DNA from: Acidobacteriaceae bacterium
GTDB lineage: Bacteria > Acidobacteriota > Terriglobia > Terriglobales > Acidobacteriaceae
Reading direction: 5' to 3'
DNA: 38,225 nucleotides
Assembly: GCA_025934135.1 (NCBI GenBank)
Contig: JAICYR010000011.1
Span: 1 to 38,225, forward strand
This document shows, piece by piece, positions 22,173 through 30,906 of the stretch. The notes below the pieces were generated by a model. It was not told the DNA's origin and made no database searches. It saw only the letters and a program-made list of their open reading frames with translations. Position 1 is the stretch's first letter. Each line of letters opens with the position of its first letter. The position numbers were made by a program, and so were the translations under genes.

Positions 22173-23050
22173 CGAACTTTTGTGGAGACCGCGCCCGTGC
22201 TCGTTGGCGCATGGTAGCTCTCCGCCTCGGAGGGGAATGCGCGCTCTTCCACGTCCCGCACATAACCTGCAATGGCGGAGCGAAAGAGCGCACCTGCGTC
22301 GCCGTATCGGCGGACGAACTTCGCTGGCGCGGAGAAGGTCAAATTCACCATGTCGTGAAAGACCAGAATCTGCCCATCGCAGTCCGGCCCCGCGCCGATC
22401 CCAATCGTCGGAACACCAACTTCCGACGTAATTCTTGCCGCAAGCTCGCGCGGCATTCCTTCCAGCACAATCGCCGAGACGCCCGCCGCTTCCAGCATCC
22501 GTGCGTCGCGCGCCAGTTCCTCGGCCGCAACTTCGGTTTTGCCCTGTACCTTATATCCGCCCATGCGATGCACCGACTGAGGCGTAAGCCCCAAATGCCC
22601 TATAACCGGAACCTCCGCCCCCACGATCCGCTCGACAAGCTCGCAGCGCACCGCGCCGCCTTCAATCTTCACGGCCTCGGCCCCGGCTTCCTTCACAAAG
22701 CGAATCGCATTCGCCACGCCCTCGGCCACGCTGGTGTGGTAGGAGCCGAAGGGCATGTCCGCCGCCACAATGGCCCGCTTCACCGCGCGACGCACAGCCC
22801 GCGTGTGATGCAGCATCTCGTCCACGGTGACGGGCAGGGTCGTGTCATAGCCCATCACCACCATGGCCAACGAATCGCCGACGAGAATCAGATCGACTCC
22901 GGCCTCATCCTCAAGCCGCGCCGTGGCGTAGTCGTAGGCCGTCAGCGCGGTAACAGGCTGATGCGCCCGCTTCTTCTCCTGCAATGTCTGGAAAGTAATT
23001 TTGGAAGCCGCGCCGGAACCGGCGTCGCTGCGGAAATTCGTCACGCTCAT
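22169..23050 (-). CDS. panB: 3-methyl-2-oxobutanoate hydroxymethyltransferase
   Basis: The 293-aa protein matches PanB: FQTLQEKKRAHQPVTALTAY, then the metal site DLILVGDSLAMVVMGYDTTL, TVDEMLHHTRAVRRAVKRAI, ADMPFGSYHTSVAEGVANAI, AVKIEGGAVRCELVERIVGA, VIGHLGLTPQSVHRMGGYKV and PTIGIGAGPDCDGQILVFHD. It transfers a hydroxymethyl group from methylene-tetrahydrofolate to ketoisovalerate, the first committed step of pantothenate synthesis. It leads the panB-panC operon. The leader RNA has a small TTCCTC/GAGGAA hairpin of unknown relevance. The N-terminus is about 15 residues longer than average. Confidence 0.97.
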   Translation of the reverse strand: MSVTNFRSDAGSGAASKITFQTLQEKKRAHQPVTALTAYDYATARLEDEAGVDLILVGDSLAMVVMGYDTTLPVTVDEMLHHTRAVRRAVKRAIVAADMPFGSYHTSVAEGVANAIRFVKEAGAEAVKIEGGAVRCELVERIVGAEVPVIGHLGLTPQSVHRMGGYKVQGKTEVAAEELARDARMLEAAGVSAIVLEGMPRELAARITSEVGVPTIGIGAGPDCDGQILVFHDMVNLTFSAPAKFVRRYGDAGALFRSAIAGYVRDVEERAFPSEAESYHAPTSTGAVSTKVR

Positions 23051-23200
23051 GATGTCTCCAGTGCAGCTTCCTCAAAGGAGGAATGCCGCCCGATCCTGAC
23101 TACAGACAATACGCCGGGGGACAGGGTGAAGTAAAGGAGGGTGGAGGAAGACCCGGTTGAACTGAATGAAATTCCGACACCGCAGGGATGCGCGATAAAT

Positions 23201-23959
23201 CTATTTGAGCGCCGGCAAAAACACGTCCGCTGCAAACGGAACGTTGGAAATTCCTAGATTTTTCTTTGCCTCCGCCATACCCAACTCCCACTCCATTTGG
23301 GTCGTTCGGCAATAAGGATCGTCAACAAAGCAAACATTAACTAGCCACGCCTCGACCCCTAACACCTCGCGAAGGAAATACAGGTGTGCGATACGGTTCG
23401 CCGTTTGGTATAGGCAGCCACACCGCCTGCTAGCTTTGACCTTATACTCAAATTTTCCCAGCCAGTCGGTGTCTGGATTTACGCCCAGCCAGTCTTTTGT
23501 TTTAGCTATTGATGAACCAATCATCTGCAGTGATGTTGCAGAGGTCGCCTTGCAATCTCCTGCATACATTTCCGGAATGTGACTCTTCGCCTCCACCAGC
23601 AGAACACTGTTTGATTCAGAAGTGGCACACGCAAGCGCATCCCATCTTGGACCACCCTTTGGCCAAAACTTAATCAACTTTGGTCCATATTGCCTAATCC
23701 CGAGGGCGATAAGGAATTCGACATCCTTATATTTCCGATACCGATCACGCTTCAGGGGCGAAACCCATTGCAAGTCGAACCGCTTGGCAAAAATATCCTC
23801 GATTGCACGATTCAGCAGTTCTGGTTGTTCATTCACATAAAGCTGAATCTGCTTCTGACTCCCGGCATATGCATTTCCTGATTCATCGCATCGCTTCTGT
23901 CTCGTTATCATCATTTGATATTGGCCCCACATATACATACCAGCGGGGCCGAAATCCAT
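23201..23959 (-). CDS. Orphan protein with PD-(D/E)XK nuclease-like motif
   Basis: I do not recognise a named family. The 252-aa protein has an N-terminal helical part (YVNEQPELLNRAIEDIFAKR) and then PRWDALACATSESNSVLLVE-AKSH, in which D107 and E123-A-K125 have the spacing and hydrophobic setting of a PD-(D/E)XK active site (E47 could supply the first acid). A conserved-looking SLQMIGSSIAKTKDWLG follows, then a C-terminal region rich in aromatic residues and several cysteines. It has no signal peptide or membrane segment. The gene appears more AT-rich than the neighbouring pan and RND genes and has no operon partner, so acquisition by transfer is plausible. The several ATGs between 23959 and about 23900 leave the start uncertain. 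It may be a stand-alone defence or repair nuclease. Confidence 0.65.
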   Translation of the reverse strand: MDFGPAGMYMWGQYQMMITRQKRCDESGNAYAGSQKQIQLYVNEQPELLNRAIEDIFAKRFDLQWVSPLKRDRYRKYKDVEFLIALGIRQYGPKLIKFWPKGGPRWDALACATSESNSVLLVEAKSHIPEMYAGDCKATSATSLQMIGSSIAKTKDWLGVNPDTDWLGKFEYKVKASRRCGCLYQTANRIAHLYFLREVLGVEAWLVNVCFVDDPYCRTTQMEWELGMAEAKKNLGISNVPFAADVFLPALK

Positions 23960-24105
23960 TCAACAAATTCCCGAGAAATCTGTGGAAAATACTCTTTACC
24001 TGAGGGGTTCACGCTTGGGTTGAGATACGCAGAGCAAGCCTGAAGGTGCTAATTCTTATGGCCCACCACGAGCGGGCCGTACCCGTCGCTCCTGCCCTCA
24101 CCGCC

Positions 24106-24714
24106 CTACCGCCCCGCCCTCTGTGCGGCGCGAATCACACTGGGCAGCTTCAGCGAGGTGGAGCGGGTGAGGTCGGCTCCGGCCATGGCCTCCAATTGAG
24201 CCAGCGCCTGGGCGTGTTCTTCCGCATTGCGCGCGCAGGAGCAATCGGGCGGGATGTAAATGTCGAAGCCGCGCATATTGGCGTCGTGCGCCGTGACGGT
24301 GATGCAACTATTCGACGTGAGTCCCGTCAGGATGAGCGCCTGTACTTCGAGATGCCTCAGCAGCACCTCCAGCGGAGTCATATAGAAAGCCGAGTGCAGC
24401 GGCTTAAGCACGAAGTAATCCTCACTGTCCGGCAGCAGCGGCCGAACAAACTCCCCGCCTTTCGCCTCCAGACAACGACCCATCAGCACTTCTTTTTCGC
24501 TGCGCCAGTCCCCGTAATTGTCATTGACATACAGCACCGGGACGCCGGCCTTGCGCGCCCGGGCCTTCAGCTTTACCAGCGCATTCCGCATTTTGAGCGC
24601 GCCTTCCATAATCGCGTCTCCATCCGGAAAATCGAACGTGGTCAGGACGTCGATCAGAAGTAACGCGACAGGCACTGGCGAAGGGCGCGTCTGGGCATGC
24701 TTTCTGGACCTCAT
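24106..24714 (-). CDS. Isochorismatase-family cysteine hydrolase
   Basis: The 202-aa protein has the family triad: D22 in ALLLIDVLTTFDFPDG, K104 in YFVLKPLHSAFYMTPLEVLL and C137 in LILTGLTSNSCITVTAHDA. The order and spacing match isochorismatase, nicotinamidase and related amidohydrolases. The motif TSNSC-ITVTAHDANMRG replaces the common ATNVC form and is not specific for one substrate. A basic N-terminal tail (MRSRKHAQTRPSP) precedes the core. Likely activity is hydrolysis of an amide or an enol ether, and the substrate is unknown. No pathway genes are adjacent. Confidence 0.88.
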   Translation of the reverse strand: MRSRKHAQTRPSPVPVALLLIDVLTTFDFPDGDAIMEGALKMRNALVKLKARARKAGVPVLYVNDNYGDWRSEKEVLMGRCLEAKGGEFVRPLLPDSEDYFVLKPLHSAFYMTPLEVLLRHLEVQALILTGLTSNSCITVTAHDANMRGFDIYIPPDCSCARNAEEHAQALAQLEAMAGADLTRSTSLKLPSVIRAAQRAGR

Positions 24715-24757
24715 GGGAAGTCTGATGCGGCCACAGCGCGCCCCGCCCCTCTAAGGC

Positions 24758-24797
24758 AAACGGCGCGCCGGAATCCTGACTCCTGACGCGCCGTTTT
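24758..24797. terminator. Candidate terminator between RND operon and hydrolase gene
   Basis: AAACGGCGCG (24758-24767) and CGCGCCGTTT (24787-24796) form a 10-bp inverted repeat with a 19-nt loop. On the plus strand it ends in TTTT. On the minus strand, where the RND operon finishes about 160 bp upstream, the tail is only GTTT, so termination there would be weak. It probably separates the czc transcript from the hydrolase gene. Confidence 0.45.
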
Positions 24798-24955
24798 CGT
24801 ACGCAAGGCTTCTTCTCGCCAGCCTTGCTTCAACGCTTTCGCACCCGGCCGTTGTACTTGTCGCGATAGCGGACCCGGATTTCATACCCTCGTCGAGTGG
24901 GGAAGAATATTGCGAAGAGCGGTTTCAGCTGTGCGAGCGTAGCGGGGGCGAAAGC

Positions 24956-27900
24956 TCAAACCTGAAGCACGTCCCCGTCGCGGGCGACCAGCAGGTACAG
25001 GACCGGGTTGACGAAGAATCCCAGCAGGAGCGGCCAGACCAGCCCCGCCACGATGACGATGGCGAAGGGCTTCTGGCTGTCTGATCCGATGCCGGTGGAA
25101 AGTGCGGCGGGGAGCAGCCCGAGGCAGGCCACCATGGCTGTCATCATGATGGGACGCAACCGCATCAGCGCGGCCTCGCGGGTCGCGCTGCGAATGTCCA
25201 TGCCCTCCAGGCGAAGCTTGTTGATGAACGAAACAAGGATGACGACCACCTCGACCGATACGCCCATGAGCGCAAGCAGTCCGAGCACCGAGGAGACGCT
25301 GAATGGAGTATCGCTCAGCTTAAGCGCGATGAGCGCGCTCACCGGTTCCGTCATAATGACTCCCAGCGCGATGGCGGCGGGGAACTTGAAATTTCCATAC
25401 AGGGCAAAAAGGATCAAGAAAATGCAGAGGAGCGCGAGAGGGAGAATAATCTCCAACTGTGCCTTTGCCGCGAGAAACTGGCTGTACTCACCGCCCCAGG
25501 TCATGCGGTAGCCCTGAGGCAAATGAACAACCTTATTGACGGCCTTCTGGCCCTCTTCGACCGCGCTCGCAAGATCGCGTCCTTGAACACTGTATTGGAC
25601 GCCGATATATCGCGAGTTGTTTTCGCGATATATGAACGACGCGCCATTTCCTTGTCGAATATCCGCCAGTTGGCCTAGCGGAATCTGTTCCCCGTCCGGC
25701 GCGCCGACCAGCAGATTACCGATGGCGCTGGCGCTGCTGCGGAACTGAGGCTGCATGCGCACGACGAGGTCAAAGAGCTTTTCGCCCTGGATCACCTGAG
25801 TCACGGCTTGTCCGCCAACAGCCGCGGAGATCACCGCTTCCACATCGGAAACATTGATTCCATAACGGGCGATTTTGTCGCGATCAACGTCGATGAGCAG
25901 ACTGGGCTGCCCAAGCTCGCGGACAACGGTCAGGTCAGTGAATCCGGGAACTTTGGCCAACGCATTTTTGATCTTGATGGCATTGTCCTGGAGAACCTGT
26001 AGGTTTCCGCCGTAGACTTTGACAGCGAGCGAGCTTTTCAACCCGGTCAACGCTTCATCCACGGCGTCTTCCGCGGGCTGAGTGTAGTTGAAGACGATTC
26101 CGGGGAAGGCGGTCAGCTTCTGGTTGATGGAAGCGATCAGCTTGTCTTTGGTGTCGGTATCGCCGTTCCAGGACTTGTCCCCATATGGTTTAAGGCCGAC
26201 ATAGAATTCGCAGTTGAAAAAGCCCGTAGCATCGGTTCCGTCATCGGGTCGTCCCAGCTCGGAGCCGACGACTGTGACCTGCGGATAGGACATTAAAATT
26301 TTCCGAATCTGTGGCGCGATGCTGCTGGCCTTCTCAAAGGAGATGGTGTAAGGCATGGTGGCGCGGACCCAGAGCGCTCCTTCGTCGAGGTGCGGCATGA
26401 ACTCGCCGCCGATAGAAGGAATCAGAAACAGCGTGGCCGCAAAAATCACAGCAGTGATTGCCACTACCAGCTTGGGATGATCGAGCGCGCGGTCCAATTG
26501 CCGGGCATAGACTTTCTTGATCCATTCAAAGACAACGTTACGGCGGTCGCGCACTCCATTTTTGAACCAATAGGACGCAAGCACGGGAACCAGAGTAAGG
26601 GTGAGGATGAGCGCGCCGAAGATGGCAACGGCCATGGTTTCGGCCATGGGATGAAACAGCTTTCCGGAAGGTCCGCTGAGAGCATAGATAGGGAGATAGC
26701 CGGTGAGGATGATGGCTACGGAATAGAAGATGGGCCGGTCGACGTCCTTTGCGGCCAGCAGGATGACTTCGTGAAGCTTGTAGTCCTGGCCTTCACGCAG
26801 CGCAAGCTCACGATAAATGTTCTCCACCATGACGACCGTGCCGTCGATGACGATGCCGAAATCTATAGCGCCCAGGGATAGGAGATTCGCGGCCCCATTG
26901 TGAAGGTGCAGGACAATGAACGCGAACAGCAACGCGAGAGGGATGGTGAGCGCGGCGATAACGGCGGCGCGCACGCTGACCAGAAAAAAGAGAAGGACCA
27001 GGAACACCAGAATCATGCCGTGGAAGAGGTTGTGTTCCACGGTATGGGTGGTGAGTTGGATGAGGTCGCTTCGGTCGTAAAAAGGATGGACTTTGACGTC
27101 CGGCGGCAGAATGTTCTGGTTCAGGTCTTTGGTCTTGGCTTCGACAGCTTTGAGGACGGTCTGGGTCTGCTCACCGCGACGCATCATAATGACGCCTTCG
27201 ACGGCATCATTGTTGTTCTGAAAGCCGAATTCGCCGAGACGCGGCGCGTGGCCGATTACGACGCTGCCGATGTCCTTGATCTTGACCGGCACACCATTTT
27301 TGCTGCCGACCACAATGTTCCCGATGTCCTGGATATCGCGTACCAGGCCGATGCCGCGCACATAATAGAACTGACCGCCCTGAGAGTAAAATCCGCCGCC
27401 CGCGTTGGAATTATTTGCCTGCAATGCAGCCGTCACCTGCTGAACGGTGAGGTGGTAGCTGTAGAGGCGGGCCGGATCAAGCTGGACCTGATATTGCATG
27501 GTCGTCCCGCCAAAGCCAGAGTCGTCGGCGACGCCGGGGACTGAGCGGTAGGCCCGTTCCACAGTCCAGTCCTCAATCGTCTTCAGTTCCTGTGGGGTGC
27601 GGTCGGGGCTTTCCAATACATACCGGTAGATCAGGCCGCTGGGGCTGAACAGAGGCGCCATGGAAGGCGTGACTCCGGCGGGCAGACTGGCTTGCGCGAT
27701 TCGCTGGAAAACAATCTGGCGCGCAAAGTAGTCATCGGTATTGTCTTGAAACGTGAGGGTAAGGTCGGAAAGCCCATAGAGCGAGATGGACCGCATGACG
27801 ACCATGTTCGGAACGCCATTCATCTCCAGCTCGAGGGGAAGCGTAACCAATCGTTCAACTTCTTCCGCCGCATGACCAGGCCATTGGGTAATCAGCTCAA

Positions 27901-28039
27901 CCTGAGGAGAAGAAAGATCGGGATAGGCGTTCACCGGCATGCGCTGGAAAGAAACGATTCCAGCAACAGCAATCATCGCGGTCAACATCAGGACCAGAAA
28001 ACGCTGATGCAGCGCAGCTCTTACGATTCGATGGATCAT
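24956..28039 (-). CDS. Heavy-metal efflux RND pump (CzcA/CusA family)
   Basis: The 1027-aa protein is a full-length inner-membrane RND transporter: first helix FLVLMLTAMIAVAGIVSFQR, then VNAYPDLSSPQVELITQWPG, the HME-type opening. Helices 2-6 lie at about 330-470 and helices 8-12 at about 850-1020, with two large periplasmic loops. In helix 4, AIDFGIVIDGTVVMVENIY has the D-x5-D-x6-E set of CzcA-type pumps, which favours divalent cations (Co, Zn, Cd, Ni) over the Cu/Ag set of CusA. The metal is inferred from family only. It is the last gene of a czcC-B-A order operon, 60 bp after the adaptor gene. No metal-responsive regulator lies beside it. Confidence 0.92.
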   Translation of the reverse strand: MIHRIVRAALHQRFLVLMLTAMIAVAGIVSFQRMPVNAYPDLSSPQVELITQWPGHAAEEVERLVTLPLELEMNGVPNMVVMRSISLYGLSDLTLTFQDNTDDYFARQIVFQRIAQASLPAGVTPSMAPLFSPSGLIYRYVLESPDRTPQELKTIEDWTVERAYRSVPGVADDSGFGGTTMQYQVQLDPARLYSYHLTVQQVTAALQANNSNAGGGFYSQGGQFYYVRGIGLVRDIQDIGNIVVGSKNGVPVKIKDIGSVVIGHAPRLGEFGFQNNNDAVEGVIMMRRGEQTQTVLKAVEAKTKDLNQNILPPDVKVHPFYDRSDLIQLTTHTVEHNLFHGMILVFLVLLFFLVSVRAAVIAALTIPLALLFAFIVLHLHNGAANLLSLGAIDFGIVIDGTVVMVENIYRELALREGQDYKLHEVILLAAKDVDRPIFYSVAIILTGYLPIYALSGPSGKLFHPMAETMAVAIFGALILTLTLVPVLASYWFKNGVRDRRNVVFEWIKKVYARQLDRALDHPKLVVAITAVIFAATLFLIPSIGGEFMPHLDEGALWVRATMPYTISFEKASSIAPQIRKILMSYPQVTVVGSELGRPDDGTDATGFFNCEFYVGLKPYGDKSWNGDTDTKDKLIASINQKLTAFPGIVFNYTQPAEDAVDEALTGLKSSLAVKVYGGNLQVLQDNAIKIKNALAKVPGFTDLTVVRELGQPSLLIDVDRDKIARYGINVSDVEAVISAAVGGQAVTQVIQGEKLFDLVVRMQPQFRSSASAIGNLLVGAPDGEQIPLGQLADIRQGNGASFIYRENNSRYIGVQYSVQGRDLASAVEEGQKAVNKVVHLPQGYRMTWGGEYSQFLAAKAQLEIILPLALLCIFLILFALYGNFKFPAAIALGVIMTEPVSALIALKLSDTPFSVSSVLGLLALMGVSVEVVVILVSFINKLRLEGMDIRSATREAALMRLRPIMMTAMVACLGLLPAALSTGIGSDSQKPFAIVIVAGLVWPLLLGFFVNPVLYLLVARDGDVLQV

Positions 28040-28099
28040 TCGACTATCAGCGCCACTGTCTTTCTCATAGCTTTCTGGTAAAAATCCGGTTATCGGGTC

Positions 28100-29260
28100 C
28101 TAACGTTGCAGCGAATTCTCGAATTGCACGAACAGACCGCCATCTGCAATAAAGCGGTCCCCGGGTTTTAGTCCCGAAGTAATCTGCGTTTTTCCCTGCT
28201 GGCTTTCGCCCACGGTGACGGAACGCCTGCCGAACCGGCCTCCGGAAGTTTCGACGTAAACGAATGGCTGGTTTTCGGAATCCCGCAAAACCGCCGCGTC
28301 CGGCACGGCAATGGCGTTTCGCACAACTCCGGCATTCACCGTGGCCGTCACATACATGTCCTTCTTGAGTTTGTCTCCTGGATTGGGGGTTTCAATGCGC
28401 GCCTGGAGAGTGCGGGTGTTGGAATCCAGTGCTGGCGCTACATAAGAAATGCGCCCATGGAAGATCTCGGGATAGGTGTCGGTTTGGATCGCCACCGTGT
28501 CTCCCACATGCACGTAAGGCAGGTCTTTTTGATAAATGTTGACGAGCACCCAAACTTTACTCGTGTCGGAAATAGTGAAGCACTGCGTGGCACCGGTCTG
28601 GAGGAGTTGCCCGGCGGAAACATTCTGCTCGACCACCTCTCCGTCGATCGGAGCGCGTACCGGCGCCTCGAACGAAGGAGACGCTTTGAGCAGCGAATCG
28701 GGATCGGCGACTCCCACTACTTTCAACGCGGCCGCGGCGCTTTCCAAGTCCCCGTTGGCCTGCACCTCGGCAGATTCAGCCTGCTCCAGGTTCTGTTCCG
28801 CCAGGGCGTGATGCTGGTAAAGGTCCTTGGCACGAGCATAAGACTTTTGCGCCAGTGCGTCGGCGTCCTTCGCTTTGAGATAGGCTGAGCGCAACTGGGA
28901 GTAGTCCGGACTGGCCACATATAGCAAGGGCTGACCACGGCGCACTTTCTCTCCGGGTACGACCGCGATTCGAGTAATCGGGCCACTGACCTGAGTGATG
29001 ACGGGCGTAGTACGGAAGCTGTCATAGGCGACTGATCCCGTGAGCCTGAGGGTCCGCGTCAGTGTGGTTGGCTGCGCCGTAAGCACCTGCAAATGGGCCA
29101 TCTGATCGGGCGGGATGGAGAAAAGCGTTGCGCTGCCGGAGTCAGCGGCGCTGTTGCCGGGGTTGGATTTGGACTTGCTGCAGCCGGCCAGCACGAACAC
29201 GATGACCGCTGCCGCTATCAGCGCGGCGCGGTTGGGCGAGCAATCCCTTGGCATCTTCAC
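28100..29260 (-). CDS. RND periplasmic adaptor (CzcB-like membrane fusion lipoprotein)
   Basis: Translation starts at a GTG at 29260, overlapping the upstream stop as GTGA; an ATG two codons later is also possible. The 386-aa product has a lipobox (VIVFVLAGC, Cys near residue 27), so it is a lipoprotein. The fusion-protein blocks follow: TRTLRLTGSVAYDSFRTTPV, TRIAVVPGEKVRRGQPLLYV, a coiled-coil hairpin at about 115-180, the lipoyl half APIDGEVVEQNVSAGQLLQT, and the barrel DTVAIQTDTYPEIFHGRISY. It links the inner-membrane pump to the outer-membrane factor. No His-rich or Met-rich metal-binding extension is seen. Confidence 0.92.
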   Translation of the reverse strand: MKMPRDCSPNRAALIAAAVIVFVLAGCSKSKSNPGNSAADSGSATLFSIPPDQMAHLQVLTAQPTTLTRTLRLTGSVAYDSFRTTPVITQVSGPITRIAVVPGEKVRRGQPLLYVASPDYSQLRSAYLKAKDADALAQKSYARAKDLYQHHALAEQNLEQAESAEVQANGDLESAAAALKVVGVADPDSLLKASPSFEAPVRAPIDGEVVEQNVSAGQLLQTGATQCFTISDTSKVWVLVNIYQKDLPYVHVGDTVAIQTDTYPEIFHGRISYVAPALDSNTRTLQARIETPNPGDKLKKDMYVTATVNAGVVRNAIAVPDAAVLRDSENQPFVYVETSGGRFGRRSVTVGESQQGKTQITSGLKPGDRFIADGGLFVQFENSLQR

Positions 29261-30657
29261 GGCAGGGTCCTTGTTCCTACGGCTTCCTTGAGTTGTTCAA
29301 GCGAGGTCATATATGAGGATAAAGCCTGGCGATAGGCCAGTTGGACCGCGCGGTAGCTGCGTTCAGCGTCCAAAAAGTCCAGCAGGCTTGCGGCCCCGCG
29401 TTTGTAGGCATATTCACTGATGTCGCGCGAATCCTGTGCCTGCTTCAAATAACCGGAAGAATAAAGATCCACCACTTCGGCGTTGCTGCGCAAAGAGTTG
29501 TAGGCGTCGGCCACATCCGAGAGGGCCTGATCAGACGCCGCCATCCTGGCCTGCTGGGCCTGGGTCAGAGCATAATTGGCCCGCGCAATCTCGCCTTGGT
29601 TCCGGTCAAAGAGGGCCCATGGAATGCTCACCGATATCCCGGTGCTGTTCTCCGCCGATGCGTGCGTGTAGGTGAAACCGGCAGTCACGTCCTGTTTGCC
29701 GTTGGCCTTGGCCAGAAGAATCTGGCTTCGCGCGGCGGTGATTCCCAGTTCGCTGGCGCGCAGGTCGGGGCGGTCTTTGAGCGCTTCCGCTTCCAGGTCA
29801 TCCAACTGCTCCTTCACAGGAACGTAGGTCAAAGTGCCGACGACGTCGTAATCCGCAGGCACCGCGTCGTAGCCAAGCGACTGCCGCAGCGCGATAAGGG
29901 CCTGCACCCTGGCGAGTTGCGCAGAGGACACGTCGGTTTGAAATTGCAGCAATTGCAGTTTGATCTTGAGGTAATCGCCTTCGCTGATATAGCCGGACTT
30001 GTACTGGGTCTCGGCAAGGCCGACCGTCTGCTTAAAATCCTTTAAATCCTGCTGGGCGAACCGCAGGGCAGACTCCGCCAGCAGGACGGAGATAAACTGC
30101 TGCGCCACGTTGAAGGTCAACGTGCGTTGGGCGTCCTCAAACTGCGCGCGGGTAATGGCAGTCTGGTCCCGTGCGGCTTGCAGCCTGCGCTGCCGTTTGT
30201 GGCCGCGCTCGAACAAATAATCGAGTCCCAGGTCGAACTCCTGGGTCGTGTTCAGGGTATCCAGCGAAAAATCCTGCGGATCGAGAAGGGGGACGTACTG
30301 GGAATTGAAATTGATATTGGGGTTGGGCCGCAGATTCGCGGTGACTTCCTGGGCCTGGTTTTGAAGGATGAGAGTGCGGTCCGCTTGCAGAGCGTGGTTG
30401 TGGGCGAGCGCGAGTTGGACTGCCTGATCGAGATCAATCCGGGTCTGTCCCTCAGCTCCTGGCGTGAACGCAAGGTGCAGAAAAATCGCAACTGCGAGAG
30501 CGCCCATGAACAAGCGGCGCCTTGTCTTCAGTGCCGAATTCGGAACTACGAGAGAAACGCGAGCGGCATTCAAACGAGGGCTTCCTAAATCTTCATTCTC
30601 CGCGCCATCCCAATCGATGTGGAAGTGGCGGGCTGCTATTTTTGAAATGCCGGACAC
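29257..30657 (-). CDS. TolC-family outer-membrane efflux protein (CzcC-like)
   Basis: The frame gives up to 466 aa. The first about 40 residues are not signal-like, and the export signal LFMGALAVAIFLHLAFTPGA begins around residue 49, so the true start may be a GTG near 30546 or the ATG at 30507. The mature part has two OEP repeats: IDLDQAVQLALAHNHALQAD, then long amphipathic helices (RAQFEDAQRTLTFNVAQQFI; ELGITAARSQILLAKANGKQ; IPWALFDRNQGEIARANYAL; RDISEYAYKRGAASLLDFLD). It forms the trimeric outer-membrane channel of the RND pump. It is the first gene of the operon, and the stop overlaps the adaptor start. Confidence 0.9.
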   Translation of the reverse strand: MSGISKIAARHFHIDWDGAENEDLGSPRLNAARVSLVVPNSALKTRRRLFMGALAVAIFLHLAFTPGAEGQTRIDLDQAVQLALAHNHALQADRTLILQNQAQEVTANLRPNPNINFNSQYVPLLDPQDFSLDTLNTTQEFDLGLDYLFERGHKRQRRLQAARDQTAITRAQFEDAQRTLTFNVAQQFISVLLAESALRFAQQDLKDFKQTVGLAETQYKSGYISEGDYLKIKLQLLQFQTDVSSAQLARVQALIALRQSLGYDAVPADYDVVGTLTYVPVKEQLDDLEAEALKDRPDLRASELGITAARSQILLAKANGKQDVTAGFTYTHASAENSTGISVSIPWALFDRNQGEIARANYALTQAQQARMAASDQALSDVADAYNSLRSNAEVVDLYSSGYLKQAQDSRDISEYAYKRGAASLLDFLDAERSYRAVQLAYRQALSSYMTSLEQLKEAVGTRTLP

Positions 30658-30906
30658 GAGTCGATGACAACATTGTAAGCGAGGAAAATGCCGGGCCGCT
30701 TGCGTTCCGCCCTCTGCTACTCCCTATCGTGACTCCGCCAGAAGTGACGCAATCAGATCCCAAGGTCATACAGGCGGTTTTTGGTGCCTATCAATAGACG
30801 TCAAGAACTCCCAAATGTCTCGCGATCTCACTGCTGCATCGATTCATGTTTCCATTCGCCAGGCCCGTCTTCACGTGCTCACGGGAGGTTGGTAAAGAGC
30901 GATCTG

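Noticed and set aside
24060-24078. GGCCC/GGGCC hairpin after the isochorismatase-family gene
   Set aside because: It has only a 5-bp stem and no T-run on the minus strand, so it does not qualify as a terminator.
30658-30906. Gap between the TolC-like and Fsr-like genes, scanned for a metal-responsive regulator or small gene
   Set aside because: No frame with a ribosome site or family motif was found; only weak promoter-like hexamers are visible.
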